Positions 9,144 to 17,010 of a stretch of 64,000 nt of DNA are shown piece after piece (positions within the stretch are counted from its first letter, which is position 1; each line of letters begins with the position of its first letter). The notes beneath the pieces are model-generated. The model saw only the letters and a program-made list of their open reading frames with translations, had not been told where the DNA came from and made no database searches. The position numbers were made by a program, and so were the translations under genes. This DNA comes from Paenibacillus_E sp040812395 (GTDB lineage: Bacteria > Bacillota > Bacilli > Paenibacillales > NBRC-103111). The stretch lies in assembly GCF_040812395.1 (NCBI RefSeq), contig NZ_JBFNXH010000020.1:12825-76824 (forward strand), given 5' to 3'.

Positions 9144-10091
9144 ATGTACAAATCAGTCGTTGTAGGAACAGGACCGTCCGGTCTAACAGCAGCCATTTAT
9201 CTGGCTCGCGCGAACTTGAGCCCGCTTGTCATTGAAGGTCCAGAACCAGGCGGTCAGCTGACCACTACTACCGAAGTAGAGAACTTCCCAGGGTTTCCTG
9301 AAGGCATCATGGGTCCGGAACTCATGGAAAATATGCGCAAACAGGCAGAGCGCTTTGGTGCGGAGTTTAAAACCGGTTGGGTCAACTCCGTAGAGCTGAC
9401 GAATCGTCCATTCAAGCTCCAAGTCGAAGGTCTTGGCGAGATCGAAACAGAAACGCTGATTATCTCCACGGGCGCTTCGGCCAGACTGCTTGGCATTACG
9501 AACGAAAAAGAAAATATTGGCCGCGGCGTAAGCACGTGCGCAACATGTGACGGTTTCTTCTTCCGTGGTAAAAAGATTATCGTTGTCGGCGGCGGCGATT
9601 CCGCGATGGAAGAAGCGAACTTCTTGACACGCTTTGCTTCTGAAGTTCGACTTGTACATCGTCGCGATGAGCTGCGTGCTTCCAAGATCATGCAGGATCG
9701 CGCTCGCGGCAATGAGAAAGTGAAATGGTCTCTGAACAATACACCGCTTGAAGTCGTTGCCGGCGAAAAAGGGGTAACCGGTCTTAAAGTGAAAAACAAT
9801 GAGACGGGTCAGGAAGAAATCATTGAAACCGATGGTATTTTCGTAGCGATCGGCCATACGCCGAATACGAAGTTCCTCGGCGGCCAAATCGATACTGACG
9901 AGCATGGTTACATTGTTGTGAAACCAGGCACGACAGAAACGAACATTCCGGGCGTTTTCGCTTGCGGTGACGTGCAAGACACCAAATATCGCCAAGCGAT
10001 TACAGCGGCAGGCAGCGGATGTGCAGCTGCGCTGGAAGCAGAGAAATTCCTTGAAGGTCACATTGTGCATGATTGGAGCCAGACGCTGTAA
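9144..10091 (+). CDS. trxB: Thioredoxin reductase TrxB
   Basis: FAD- and NADPH-dependent enzyme that reduces thioredoxin. The 315-residue length is normal for the low-molecular-weight class. The FAD-binding GTGPSGLTAAIYLAR lies at the N terminus, the redox-active pair Cys132-A-T-Cys135 in STCATCDGFFF, the NADPH motif GGGDSAMEEA, and the C-terminal FAD motif GVFACGDVQD. A ribosome site AGGAGG precedes the ATG, and a strong terminator follows. It lies upstream of the glucokinase gene but has a separate transcription unit. Confidence 0.96.
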   Translation: MYKSVVVGTGPSGLTAAIYLARANLSPLVIEGPEPGGQLTTTTEVENFPGFPEGIMGPELMENMRKQAERFGAEFKTGWVNSVELTNRPFKLQVEGLGEIETETLIISTGASARLLGITNEKENIGRGVSTCATCDGFFFRGKKIIVVGGGDSAMEEANFLTRFASEVRLVHRRDELRASKIMQDRARGNEKVKWSLNNTPLEVVAGEKGVTGLKVKNNETGQEEIIETDGIFVAIGHTPNTKFLGGQIDTDEHGYIVVKPGTTETNIPGVFACGDVQDTKYRQAITAAGSGCAAALEAEKFLEGHIVHDWSQTL

Positions 10092-10112
10092 TTCGTCTGA
10101 ATCCGTAGATGG

Positions 10113-10142
10113 AACGTGGAGGGCTAATCTCTCCACGTTTTT
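10113..10142 (+). terminator. Rho-independent terminator of trxB
   Basis: AACGTGGAG at 10113-10121 pairs with CTCCACGTT at 10131-10139, followed by a run of T. Confidence 0.8.
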
Positions 10143-10169
10143 GCAGTTATATAGAGTTATTGTTGAATC

Positions 10170-10198
10170 TTGACCTCTATACAACCTTGTCTTATAGT
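10170..10198 (+). promoter_or_regulatory. Sigma-A-like promoter for glcK
   Basis: TTGACC at 10170-10175 and TATAGT at 10193-10198 are separated by 17 bases. It lies between the trxB terminator and the glucokinase start at 10257. Confidence 0.6.
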
Positions 10199-10256
10199 TG
10201 GTACAGGAGCTTATGTGCCCGAAAATTTTATGATTATTCATAGAGGTGACCTTGCA

Positions 10257-11207
10257 ATGTCAAATCAGATTTATATCGGTGTAGATTTAGGTGGAACCAA
10301 TATTAAAGTCGGTCTCTGCGACGAGCAGGGAAAACTGCTTCATACTTATGAAGGACCTACTGGCGCGGAGCATGGCCCTGACGCTGTGCTTGAGCGCATT
10401 GCCCAGTATGTGCGCCAAATTGTCCAAGATTCTCCGTTTGAATGGGAGCAAGTGGCTGGTATTGGTGCAGGGCTTGCAGGATTCATGGATATTCCTGAGG
10501 GCTTCGTCAAATTCTCGCCTAATTTGCAATGGCGCAATGTCCCTGCGAAGAAATCGCTTGAAGCTCTTCTCGGCAAAACAGTCAAAATCGATAACGATGC
10601 TAACGTAGCCGCACTGGGCGAGGCTTGGGCGGGCGCTGGAGCGGGCATCCCGAATGTGGTGTGCTACACGCTGGGAACAGGCGTGGGTGGCGGCATTATT
10701 ATTAATGGTAAAATCTATCAAGGCTCCGCCGGTATGGCAGGGGAGCTTGGTCATATGTCAATCGTGCCGGATATTGAAGCGATCGTTTGCGGCTGCGGTC
10801 AAGTTGGCTGTCTGGAAACCGTTTCATCTGCGACAGGTATCATTCGCATGGCGAATGATGCGGTAGAGCGGGGAGAACGCACTTCGCTTGCTTTGCACGA
10901 GAAGATCGACGAGGCTAAACAAGTGTTCGATGCAGCGAAATCCGGAGATGAAGTAGCACTGCGTATCGTTAATCGTGCTGCGTACTATCTCGGACGTTCG
11001 ATGGCTGCAATGGCAGTCGTAATCAACCCTAAGCGTTTCATTATTGGTGGCGGCGTTTCGAAAGCAGGCGAAATCCTGTTCAACCCGATTCGCGAAACGT
11101 TTAAGAAATACACGCCTGAAGCAGCCCAAGACGGTGTTGAAATCGTTCCGGCTATTCTCGGTAACGATGCTGGCGTTGTTGGTGCTGCAGGCTTGAATTT
11201 GCGTTAG
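10257..11207 (+). CDS. glcK: ROK-family glucokinase
   Basis: Phosphorylates glucose with ATP to glucose 6-phosphate for entry into glycolysis. The protein has 316 residues. The N-terminal phosphate loop GVDLGGTNIKVGL, the glucose-binding segment VKIDNDANVAALGE, and the ROK zinc motif CGCGQVGCLE are intact. The ATG at 10257 follows GAGGTGAC; the frame stays open further upstream, but that stretch coincides with the promoter. ROK repressors have an N-terminal helix-turn-helix, absent here, which supports a kinase. Confidence 0.92.
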   Translation: MSNQIYIGVDLGGTNIKVGLCDEQGKLLHTYEGPTGAEHGPDAVLERIAQYVRQIVQDSPFEWEQVAGIGAGLAGFMDIPEGFVKFSPNLQWRNVPAKKSLEALLGKTVKIDNDANVAALGEAWAGAGAGIPNVVCYTLGTGVGGGIIINGKIYQGSAGMAGELGHMSIVPDIEAIVCGCGQVGCLETVSSATGIIRMANDAVERGERTSLALHEKIDEAKQVFDAAKSGDEVALRIVNRAAYYLGRSMAAMAVVINPKRFIIGGGVSKAGEILFNPIRETFKKYTPEAAQDGVEIVPAILGNDAGVVGAAGLNLR

Positions 11208-11286
11208 CTTGCAAATGAAGTTCGTGCATGGCTCGAGGCTTGTTCGTCTTGCCCCTTGAAACGCACGTCAAAGGAAGGTGCAATCG

Positions 11287-12174
11287 ATGGAAGAGAACCA
11301 CCCTTTAGCGAAATTAGTCATTATCACAGGAATGTCGGGTGCTGGTAAAACGATCGCTGTGCAAAGTCTCGAGGATCTCGGATTTTTCTGCGTCGATAAT
11401 TTGCCTCCGGTACTTATTCCTAAGTTTGCTGAATTGATTGAACAGTCCATGGGGAAAATCGGCAAAGTAGCTTTAGTGATTGATTTGCGGGGGCGTGAGT
11501 TTTTCACGGCGCTTCAAGAATCACTTCGTTCTATTCAAGAAGATTACACGCTGACTTATGAAATATTGTTTCTGGACGCGACCGATGCTACTCTCGTGCA
11601 GCGTTACAAGGAAAGCCGCCGCCGTCACCCGTTGGCCCCGAATGGAGCGCCGCTTGAAGGCATTGGCCTAGAGCGGAAGCTGCTTGAGGAGCTGAAGGGC
11701 TTGGCAACGCAAGTCATTGATACAAGCACGTTGAAGCCCGTACAACTGAAAGAAAGAATTATTTCCCGGTTTACCAATTTGGAATCGGACCGCATATCTA
11801 TAAATGTAATCTCCTTTGGGTTTAAATACGGGATCCCGATTGATGCCGATTTAATCTTCGATGTCCGTTTTTTGCCGAATCCACACTATGTGGAACAGCT
11901 TCGCCCGCAAACCGGTCAAGATGCCGACGTGTATGACTATGTGATGAAATGGACCGAAACGCAGGAATTCCTTACGAAGCTGCTTGATATGCTGAACTTC
12001 CTCATGCCGCAGTACAAGAAGGAAGGCAAGAGCCAAGTTGTCGTTGGAATCGGGTGCACAGGAGGCAAGCATAGGTCCGTCGCGATTACCGAATATCTCG
12101 GTAATGTGCTCGGCAACGGCGAGACGGAAGCGGTACGTGTAAGCCATCGAGATGCGGAGCGGGACCGCGGTTAG
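11287..12174 (+). CDS. rapZ: RNase adapter / nucleotide-binding protein RapZ (YvcJ)
   Basis: P-loop protein of the RapZ/YvcJ family, 295 residues. In E. coli RapZ controls glucosamine-6-phosphate synthase through small RNA turnover; in Bacillus subtilis YvcJ hydrolyses nucleotides and affects competence. Walker A is GMSGAGKT at residues 15-22. The RapZ C-terminal signature GCTGGKHRSVAI is intact. The ATG at 11287 is chosen because AAGGAAGG lies 8 bases upstream; a GTG at 11278 falls inside that site. It starts the conserved rapZ-yvcK-whiA block. Confidence 0.94.
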   Translation: MEENHPLAKLVIITGMSGAGKTIAVQSLEDLGFFCVDNLPPVLIPKFAELIEQSMGKIGKVALVIDLRGREFFTALQESLRSIQEDYTLTYEILFLDATDATLVQRYKESRRRHPLAPNGAPLEGIGLERKLLEELKGLATQVIDTSTLKPVQLKERIISRFTNLESDRISINVISFGFKYGIPIDADLIFDVRFLPNPHYVEQLRPQTGQDADVYDYVMKWTETQEFLTKLLDMLNFLMPQYKKEGKSQVVVGIGCTGGKHRSVAITEYLGNVLGNGETEAVRVSHRDAERDRG

Positions 12175-12204
12175 GCAGTCTCACGATGAAGAGGGTGAAG
12201 AAGA

Positions 12205-13188
12205 ATGAAACGTGAACATGCGCATCGAACGCCCAAAATCGTCGTGATTGGCGGTGGTACGGGTCTCTCTGTCATGCTAAGGGGACTGAAGGAAAAACCG
12301 GTAGATATCACTGCAATCGTTACCGTTGCGGATGATGGGGGCAGCTCGGGCATCCTCAGGACGGAATTGCAAATGCCTCCTCCCGGTGATATCCGCAACG
12401 TGTTAACAGCACTCGCGGATGTGGAACCTCTTTTGGCACTTATGCTCCAGTATCGTTTTCAATCGGGAACGGGATTAGCCGGGCATAGTCTGGGGAATCT
12501 AATATTGGCAGCACTTACAGATATTACGGGGGACTTCGTCACAGCTGTACAGGAAATGAATCGCGTATTCGCTGTCAGAGGCAGAGTGCTGCCTGCTTCC
12601 AGTCAAGCGATCGTACTGAAAGCAGAAATGGAAGATGGCACTTTAGTTGAAGGTGAATCCAAAATTCCCAAGGCAGAGGGAAGAATTAAGCGCGTTTTCA
12701 TTGAACCGCCCAATGTGGCGCCTCTTGCCGAAGCGATACTGGCTATTCGGGAAGCCGATGCAATTCTGTGCGGTCCGGGGAGTTTGTACACCAGCTTGCT
12801 GCCTAATTTGCTGGTTCCCCAGGTTGCGCAAGAAATTATGAAATCGGAAGCGGTCAAGCTTTTTATTTGTAATGTAATGACGCAACCTGGAGAGACCGAC
12901 GACTATTCGGTTGGTGATCACCTGGATGCCATACATGATCACTTAGGGCATCATTTGTTCGATTATGTTATTGTGAATAACGGTGAAATTCCTCCCCAAG
13001 TCCAGGCGAAATATGCGGAGAAGGGCTCGAAGGCCGTCCATCTGGATCTAGATGAAGTGACGAAGCGGGGATACCGGGTTATTGCGGACCGGCTTGTGTT
13101 GTTCCGTACCTATCTGCGGCACGACGCTGAGAAGTTGAGTGACCATATTTATCAGCTCGTTGACAGCTGGATGTCAAGGAAGAGGTGA
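12205..13188 (+). CDS. yvcK: Gluconeogenesis/cell-wall factor YvcK (GlmR)
   Basis: Protein of 327 residues in the CofD-like/YvcK family. In B. subtilis it binds UDP-GlcNAc, stimulates GlmS and is needed for growth on gluconeogenic carbon sources. The N-terminal GGGTGLSVMLRGLK loop and VADDGGSSGILR segment are the family hallmarks, and LCGPGSLYTSLLPNLLV is also conserved. It lies 30 bases after rapZ, and its stop codon falls inside the region that serves as the whiA ribosome site, indicating coupling. Confidence 0.95.
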   Translation: MKREHAHRTPKIVVIGGGTGLSVMLRGLKEKPVDITAIVTVADDGGSSGILRTELQMPPPGDIRNVLTALADVEPLLALMLQYRFQSGTGLAGHSLGNLILAALTDITGDFVTAVQEMNRVFAVRGRVLPASSQAIVLKAEMEDGTLVEGESKIPKAEGRIKRVFIEPPNVAPLAEAILAIREADAILCGPGSLYTSLLPNLLVPQVAQEIMKSEAVKLFICNVMTQPGETDDYSVGDHLDAIHDHLGHHLFDYVIVNNGEIPPQVQAKYAEKGSKAVHLDLDEVTKRGYRVIADRLVLFRTYLRHDAEKLSDHIYQLVDSWMSRKR

Positions 13189-13193
13189 GACCT

Positions 13194-14129
13194 TTGTCCT
13201 TTGCGGCAACAACCAAAAAAGAACTAACCCTAATCGAAACAGACGCCTGCTGCGAAAAAGCAGAGCTCTCTGCATTGATTCGGATGAATGGCTCTGTGCA
13301 GTTATCCAATCAACGTGTCATTCTCGATATTTCTACTGAAAATGCCGCTATTGCAAGAAGAATCTACACCTTGCTCAAGAAGACGTACCAGTTGCACATT
13401 GAACTGCTTGTACGCAAGAAAATGCGCTTGAAAAAAAACAATGTATACATGGTTAGGGTGCCGGTTGGCGTTCAGGAGCTGCTGAGCGATCTGAAAATCG
13501 TCTCCGAGGGCTTCATGTTTACGCCTGGTATTGAGAAGGAGATCATTCGTGGCAATTGCTGTAAGCGTGCCTACTTGCGCGGAGCCTTCTTAGCGGGCGG
13601 ATCTGTGAACAGTCCTGAGGGTTCTTCCTACCATTTGGAGATTGCCTCCATTTATGAGGAACATTGTCGGGCCTTGTCCCAACTCGCGAACAAATTCGAT
13701 TTGAATGCTCGCTCCATCGAGCGCAAAAAAGGGTTTGTGCTTTATATCAAAGAAGGCGAGAAAATTACCGAGTTCCTTAGTATCATAGGGGCGCATCAGG
13801 CGCTGCTGCGTTTTGAAGACGTTCGCATTATGAAGGACATGCGGAATTCGGTGAATCGCATTGTGAATTGTGAAACTGCGAACTTGAACAAAACGATCGG
13901 GGCAGCAGTTAGGCAGATCGAGAATATCCGTCTTTTACAGCGTGAAGTAGGTCTTCAGAGTCTGCCCGAAAAGCTCAGAGAGGTCGCTGAAATCAGACTT
14001 CAGCATCCCGATATGAATCTAAAAGAAGTTGGCGATATGCTTAAGGGAAGTGTAAGCAAATCCGGTGTTAATCATCGTCTGCGGAAAATTGATGAATTAG
14101 CTGAAAAACTGCGAAATTCGCAATCTTGA
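13194..14129 (+). CDS. whiA: Sporulation/cell-division DNA-binding protein WhiA
   Basis: Protein of 311 residues with an N-terminal LAGLIDADG-like fold and a C-terminal helix-turn-helix. In streptomycetes WhiA works with WhiB in sporulation septation; in B. subtilis it affects division and chromosome segregation. The segment YLRGAFLAGGSVNSPEGSSYHLE marks the homing-endonuclease-like domain, and LKEVGDMLKGSVSKSGVNHRL is the helix-turn-helix. The TTG at 13194 (protein beginning MSFAATTKKEL) matches the family N terminus and follows AGGAAGAGG. A GTG three codons earlier overlaps the yvcK stop. Confidence 0.93.
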   Translation: MSFAATTKKELTLIETDACCEKAELSALIRMNGSVQLSNQRVILDISTENAAIARRIYTLLKKTYQLHIELLVRKKMRLKKNNVYMVRVPVGVQELLSDLKIVSEGFMFTPGIEKEIIRGNCCKRAYLRGAFLAGGSVNSPEGSSYHLEIASIYEEHCRALSQLANKFDLNARSIERKKGFVLYIKEGEKITEFLSIIGAHQALLRFEDVRIMKDMRNSVNRIVNCETANLNKTIGAAVRQIENIRLLQREVGLQSLPEKLREVAEIRLQHPDMNLKEVGDMLKGSVSKSGVNHRLRKIDELAEKLRNSQS

Positions 14130-14190
14130 AGCACTCGTACAGCGCTTGCGCAAGTTTTTCTCATTTTTTCTAGTGTACTTGAGTGAAAAA

Positions 14191-14199
14191 TGCTATAAT
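14191..14199 (+). promoter_or_regulatory. Extended -10 promoter element before crh
   Basis: TGCTATAAT at 14191-14199 is a TG-extended -10 box. No convincing -35 is seen at the expected distance. The HPr-like gene begins about 70 bases downstream, so it may be expressed separately from whiA. Confidence 0.45.
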
Positions 14200-14270
14200 G
14201 TTAAAACATAGGGTATCTGCACTGTTATCAATAGTAGTTCATATAAGCTCGAGTAGGGGGAATTAGTTCC

Positions 14271-14540
14271 ATGTCCAGACGGCCAGTCGTTGTGAAGTTG
14301 AGAACAGGACTTCATGCCAGACCTGCGGCATTGTTTGTTCAAGAGGCAAATAAGTTTTCATCTGAAATCTTCGTTGAAAAAGATGAGAAGAAAGTGAATG
14401 CGAAAAGCATCATGGGAATTATGAGCCTTGCGATCAGTACAGGGACCGAAGTCTTCATAAGTGCAGAAGGATCGGACGCCGAGCAGGCTGTAAACGCTTT
14501 AGTCACATTAGTAAGCAAGGAAGAGTTGGAGAACCAATAA
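14271..14540 (+). CDS. HPr-family phosphocarrier at the Crh locus
   Basis: Protein of 89 residues in the HPr family. The position after rapZ-yvcK-whiA is that of crh in B. subtilis, where Crh acts with CcpA in carbon catabolite repression. The sequence retains Ser46 in AKSIMG, the HPr kinase target. Unlike B. subtilis Crh, which has Gln at position 15, it keeps His15 in TGLHARPAA, the PTS phosphorylation site. By sequence it could therefore act both as a PTS carrier and as a Crh-type co-repressor. Ribosome site GTAGGGGG precedes the ATG. Confidence 0.92.
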   Translation: MSRRPVVVKLRTGLHARPAALFVQEANKFSSEIFVEKDEKKVNAKSIMGIMSLAISTGTEVFISAEGSDAEQAVNALVTLVSKEELENQ

Positions 14541-14548
14541 TTCGTCAG

Positions 14549-14574
14549 AAGCTTCCTGGAGAGGAAGCTTTTTT
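14549..14574 (+). terminator. Rho-independent terminator of the HPr/Crh gene
   Basis: AAGCTTCC and GGAAGCTT flank a 6-base loop, followed by a T run. It starts eight bases after the stop codon. Confidence 0.88.
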
Positions 14575-14672
14575 GCCTTCATAGCAAGGGTAAGTTTTCA
14601 TTACGGAAACGACTTTCCTCAGTGGTATATTGTGGATTGCTTAGGCATTGCTGTTTACAATAAGACGCTCTG

Positions 14673-14719
14673 CCAAAAAGAAGCTAGATGTGTATCTTAC
14701 ACGTTTAGCTTCTTTTTGG
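14673..14719. terminator. Long hairpin, probable bidirectional terminator
   Basis: CCAAAAAGAAGCTA at 14673-14686 pairs with TAGCTTCTTTTTGG at 14706-14719 around a loop of about 19 bases. The A/T-rich base of the stem could serve as a terminator on either strand. No gene lies between it and the preceding terminator. Confidence 0.55.
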
Positions 14720-14843
14720 TTTACCCAGAGAAGAGAATGGGTACGCCCAAATATCGGTGACACCATCTCCTTTTGCCCTAAGTTTACATAAACTTAATAG
14801 GATAATGATGGCGACGAAGTTGATGACGGGAGGCAGTCAATCC

Positions 14844-15935
14844 ATGGATCGTCCAAAGTCGAATCGATGGTTTAACTCGATTGTCATGCAATATGGCATG
14901 CGTTCTTTAAAAATTGAAGCTTGCCGAACGCTTTACAGAAAAGAAGCCGCGTATCATGTTGTTACAGATAAAGGCGATGTTTTGTTGAAACCGTTTAAGG
15001 GGGCGAAGGCGCGGCTCGATCGCGTGCATGCCTATATGGTTTGGCTAAAGAAGCATCACTTTACTAACATGCCGCAATGGCATACGACGAATAATCGTAA
15101 GCATTGGGTCCGACATAAGGGGCAGCTCTTTTATATCTCAGACTGGATAGAGGGTTCCAAACTAGAAGGAAACGAAGAAGATTATGTGAGGCTTGGCGAA
15201 GCGCTTGGTCGGTTGCACCAGATTTCGCGGGGCAAGGCATTGCTGTCGCCCTCCTACACAAAACGAAAAATCAGATTCTTTCAGCAGGAGTACCGGTTGT
15301 TCAGGCGCCATTTGCGGGCGGTGCGGAAAGAAAAGCATGCGGCCGGCCGATGGTTCAAGATGTATGGGGATCCATGCATCCGGCTGGCGGAAGAGGCGTG
15401 GAGCACATTGCGGCGGCCTGACATTCAGAGTGTTCTGCGGTGCGAGCGCTCCTCACTGTTGCACGGCGATGTCACAATCCCGAATGTGATCGTCAATGAG
15501 AAGGAGGTCTACCTGGTAGATTGGGAATTTACAGGACGAGGCTCGGCCTATTACGAGCTAGCCAAAACCTTGAACAATGTTACGCATTGTTCGGCCACAT
15601 ACATGAATGCGCTCCTGGTCGGCTATGAGCGAATCCGTCCGCTTGCTCAGGAAGAAAGACAGATTATAGCAGCCTTTTTCCGGCTGCCGCGAGAAGCGTG
15701 GATTGCCGCTCGTCAGAGCCGGGGGGGCGTGCGCTCAGCGGTCTTTCAAGGTTTGAAAGACTCGTGGTCACAGCGTATAGACGTGATTCAATGGATGGAT
15801 ACGTGGGCGCAGCAGCTTCCGAAACAGCCGCAAGAGCCGCCGCAGGAACTGGAAGAAACTCCGGTTGAAGCTTCTCAGCCCGCCCTCATTCCGAATGAGG
15901 GGGGAATTGGCCTTGTCAATCATCAAGGATATTGA
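14844..15935 (+). CDS. CotS-family spore-coat kinase-like protein (first copy)
   Basis: Protein of 363 residues with an aminoglycoside-phosphotransferase/CotS-like kinase fold. The nucleotide- and metal-binding motifs are LLHGDVTIPNVIV (catalytic HGD) and VYLVDWEF (DFG-like), at about residues 210-235. Members such as CotS, CotI and YutH are spore-coat-associated in Bacillales; substrates are mostly unknown. The ATG at 14844 is chosen because GGGAGG precedes it. The C-terminal 30 residues are Pro/Glu/Gln-rich. The next gene begins inside its 3' end and encodes a related protein, so the pair probably arose by tandem duplication. Confidence 0.8.
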   Translation: MDRPKSNRWFNSIVMQYGMRSLKIEACRTLYRKEAAYHVVTDKGDVLLKPFKGAKARLDRVHAYMVWLKKHHFTNMPQWHTTNNRKHWVRHKGQLFYISDWIEGSKLEGNEEDYVRLGEALGRLHQISRGKALLSPSYTKRKIRFFQQEYRLFRRHLRAVRKEKHAAGRWFKMYGDPCIRLAEEAWSTLRRPDIQSVLRCERSSLLHGDVTIPNVIVNEKEVYLVDWEFTGRGSAYYELAKTLNNVTHCSATYMNALLVGYERIRPLAQEERQIIAAFFRLPREAWIAARQSRGGVRSAVFQGLKDSWSQRIDVIQWMDTWAQQLPKQPQEPPQELEETPVEASQPALIPNEGGIGLVNHQGY

Positions 15936-16824
15936 GGAAGCGTACCCTGTAACACTCAGCAAAAGAACGAAAATCCGCGATGTATACCGGTTACTTACGG
16001 ATGAAGGACGATTGCTTTGCAGCAAAAGCTTTGACATTCCTGAACCGGAGGTTGATTTTATTGCTCGTGTGATGACTCATTTAGCGGAAACGGGATTTCC
16101 TTATGGCCCAAGAATTGTTATGTCTAAGACCCAAGCGCAATGGATGAAAAGGAAAGAGAAGCCGTATATGGTGACCAACTGGGTGCAAGGAAGGTCACCT
16201 GACTTTAATGATCGCCCGGAATGGAAGAAAACGATTCGCACCTTGGCTGCTTTCCATCGTCATGCGGAAGGGATCGTGCTCCAAGACGTGCCTGCAGGCA
16301 GAGACCGATATGCCTATTTGCAAAGCCTGATCGAGGGGTATCGTCTAACTTTAAGCGAACAGCAAGAGTTAGGGGAGCTCGGCGCATTCACAGCCCTTTG
16401 CGATGAGGCTATCCAATATCTCAATCAACCTAAGAGTGTAGAGGCGATGAATCGCGAAGCATCTTTAGGTGCTTTTGCACATGGAGATTTTAATTATCCG
16501 AACTTGGTGCTGGATCGTAAGGGAAGCATCCATCTTATTGATTTTGAGAACACATCCTTACAGGCAAGAATGACGGATCTTTCTCATATTCTGCATCGGA
16601 ATTATTCGTGGAACGGCGAGGAAATGGTACGATGGATTGATTACTACGATCGTAAAAGGCCGCTAAGCAGCGAAGACAGGCATCTGTTATTCGCACTGCT
16701 GCATGTGCCGTATCCAATTGTTCGGGCGATTCGTTTAAATAAGAAGAGGGGTACACTAATAGAGGCGCTTCCTGACACTAAATCGATTGACAAATACGTA
16801 AAAGCTTTAAGTTCCATGCTATGA
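15913..16824 (+). CDS. CotS-family spore-coat kinase-like protein (second copy)
   Basis: Protein of 303 residues, a second kinase-fold protein of the CotS family. Motifs are AFAHGDFNYPNLVLD (catalytic HGD) and IHLIDFENTSLQ. The TTG at 15913 is preferred because GAGGGGGGAA lies just upstream inside the preceding gene; the frame is open further back but without a ribosome site. The two genes overlap by 23 bases and are presumably co-translated. Identity between the copies is limited outside the kinase motifs. Confidence 0.77.
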   Translation: MSIIKDIEEAYPVTLSKRTKIRDVYRLLTDEGRLLCSKSFDIPEPEVDFIARVMTHLAETGFPYGPRIVMSKTQAQWMKRKEKPYMVTNWVQGRSPDFNDRPEWKKTIRTLAAFHRHAEGIVLQDVPAGRDRYAYLQSLIEGYRLTLSEQQELGELGAFTALCDEAIQYLNQPKSVEAMNREASLGAFAHGDFNYPNLVLDRKGSIHLIDFENTSLQARMTDLSHILHRNYSWNGEEMVRWIDYYDRKRPLSSEDRHLLFALLHVPYPIVRAIRLNKKRGTLIEALPDTKSIDKYVKALSSML

Positions 16825-17010
16825 TTTGGAAATGTTTTGATAATTCGTGGCAAATTTGTTAACAAACTGGCGAATAAGAAACCTTTTCACTAGGCGAACG
16901 TCTAATAAACGTGGTCATAGATGGATAGGGCTTTTTGCCGTTTTAAAAGTCGCGGTTCTTGCCTGCCAACTCTTGCCCGCATATTATTCAACCCTCAAAG
17001 GAGTAAGAGC

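Noticed and set aside
9183..10241. 352-codon open frame antisense to trxB
   Set aside because: Covers a well-conserved gene on the other strand; composition (Cys, Phe, His-rich) is typical of a reverse shadow.
10170..10256. In-frame extension of glcK beginning with a sequence like the FabH N terminus (IVGTGAYVPEN)
   Set aside because: It coincides with a good -35/-10 pair, has no ribosome site, and the ROK protein clearly starts at 10257 behind GAGGTGAC.
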